64,000 nucleotides of DNA from Adiantum capillus-veneris. Lineage: Eukaryota > Streptophyta > Polypodiopsida > Polypodiales > Pteridaceae. Position 1 is the first letter of the stretch; every line of letters starts with the position of its first letter. The stretch lies in the NCBI GenBank assembly GCA_014529385.2, contig CM043960.1:26084396-26148395 (forward strand), in the 5' to 3' direction. The notes under the pieces were generated by a model. It did no database searches. It saw only the letters and a list, made by a program, of their open reading frames with translations, and had not been told where the DNA came from. The translations under genes and the position numbers were made by a program. This document shows positions 63,512 to 64,000 of the stretch, piece by piece.

Positions 63512-63775
63512 CCCGTGACGCGTTCCCTGAACACCGAGCCGTCACTCGTGACCCGCGCCGGCCCCGATCCGAGCCGGGCACCTCCATGATAAACAAGAAA
63601 GATGCGAGCCAGACAGGGCTCCCCGTGACGCGTCCAAACATCGGGCCGTCACCCGTGACCCGCGCCGGCCCCGATCCGAGCCGGGCACCTCCAGACACCA
63701 AAAAGCAAAGATGTGAGCCAGACAGGGCTCCCCACATGAAGAAAAGGCAGATGCGAGCCAGACAGGGCTCTTTAT
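63512..63775 (+). repeat. 109-bp GC-rich tandem repeats in the retroelement leader
   Basis: Two units (about 63512-63620, 63621-63729) share GTGACCCGCGCCGGCCCCGA and end GAGCCAGACAGGGCT. A partial third ends at about 63770 with the same phrase. The GC content is far above the rest of the window. Confidence 0.85.
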
Positions 63776-64000
63776 GACAAAAACAGAGAACCACCAAAAA
63801 CGCGACGAACCAAGCCAACGGTGTTCGTCGCGCCCCGGTCACTTTTGTGGCCCATGCTGAGCTGAAGACCCATTCAAGTGACCACAGGGCCCCGAGCTTG
63901 CCCTCCAAATGACGTCCAAACAGGGACCAACTCGCAAGTGCTGCATTGCGACGGAACGCTACTTCAGATTCGGCTTGCAAGAAGCCTCCGCGCGGGCCAA

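Larger units (their letters stand above)
62556..64000 (+). mobile_element. 5' end of an LTR retrotransposon running off the window
   Basis: A probable 5' LTR (62556-63247) starts TGTAGCACCCTAG, has a TATAAAAGG box at about 62973 and ends GGCGTCACA. It is followed by the initiator-Met primer-binding site TGGTATCAGAGC. The leader then has three copies of the LTR-end/primer-site unit and 109-bp GC-rich repeats. No gag is recognised before 64000; the two overlapping ORFs at 63224-63777 are repeat-derived. Confidence 0.75.

Noticed and set aside
63462-63980. 172-codon minus-strand ORF at the window end
   Set aside because: It lies over GC-rich direct repeats of a retroelement leader, where all frames stay open. 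No recognised domain.
1-64000. CRISPR arrays, operons or bacterial signals
   Set aside because: The tandem repeats lack CRISPR geometry, and the window is clearly plant nuclear DNA with introns and LTR elements.

Overview
The window is nuclear DNA of a land plant with a repeat-rich genome. It has many (GA)n/(CT)n microsatellites, layered LTR retrotransposons, GT-AG introns and one plant-type multi-exon gene. Introns of 35 kb and 16 kb are more typical of ferns or gymnosperms than of small angiosperm genomes, but the species cannot be fixed from this window.

The only intact host gene found is an oxysterol-binding-protein-related protein (ORP, class with N-terminal PH domain) on the + strand. 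Ten exons between 6734 and 61145 join without frame breaks into an 836-residue protein: PH domain, coiled coil, FFAT-like motif and OSBP lipid-transfer domain with the VSHHP signature. Exons 1-5 (6734-8924), 6-7 (44232-44669) and 8-10 (60473-61145) are three compact clusters separated by intron 5 (35.3 kb) and intron 7 (15.8 kb), both packed with retrotransposons on both strands.

Layout. 1-6300: degenerate, partly coding-like sequence, nested tandem repeats and microsatellites. 6300-8924: promoter side and exons 1-5. 8925-44231 (intron 5): LTR fragments; a minus-strand Ty1/copia relic with a solo LTR in it; a minus-strand gag relic holding a gag-protease-only element (15837-20150); a plus-strand chromovirus pol relic with a solo LTR in it; a gag-protease-only element (23655-37667) split by a young, almost intact chromovirus (26183-34622, minus); another pol relic; and a solo LTR (41221-42399). 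44670-60472 (intron 7): two decayed plus-strand chromoviruses (45650-50976 and 51047-57608), the second carrying a 131-bp palindromic insertion, then a 1.2-kb tandem duplication and LTR sequence. After 61145: 3' UTR, a tRNA-derived SINE (61913-62287) and the 5' end of another LTR element that runs off the window.

Seven insertions have exact 5-bp target duplications (GACAC, TTCAT, TAAGA, GTAGC, AAATC, GTGGG, TGGAT), so much of the nesting order can be read directly. The items most worth a second look are the palindromic U5-derived insertion at 55170-55300, a motif shared by the LTRs of several families, a stem-loop beside the polypurine tract, two gag-protease-only elements, a chimeric junction at a predicted LTR transcription start, and a triplicated LTR-end/primer-binding-site unit at 63232-63383.
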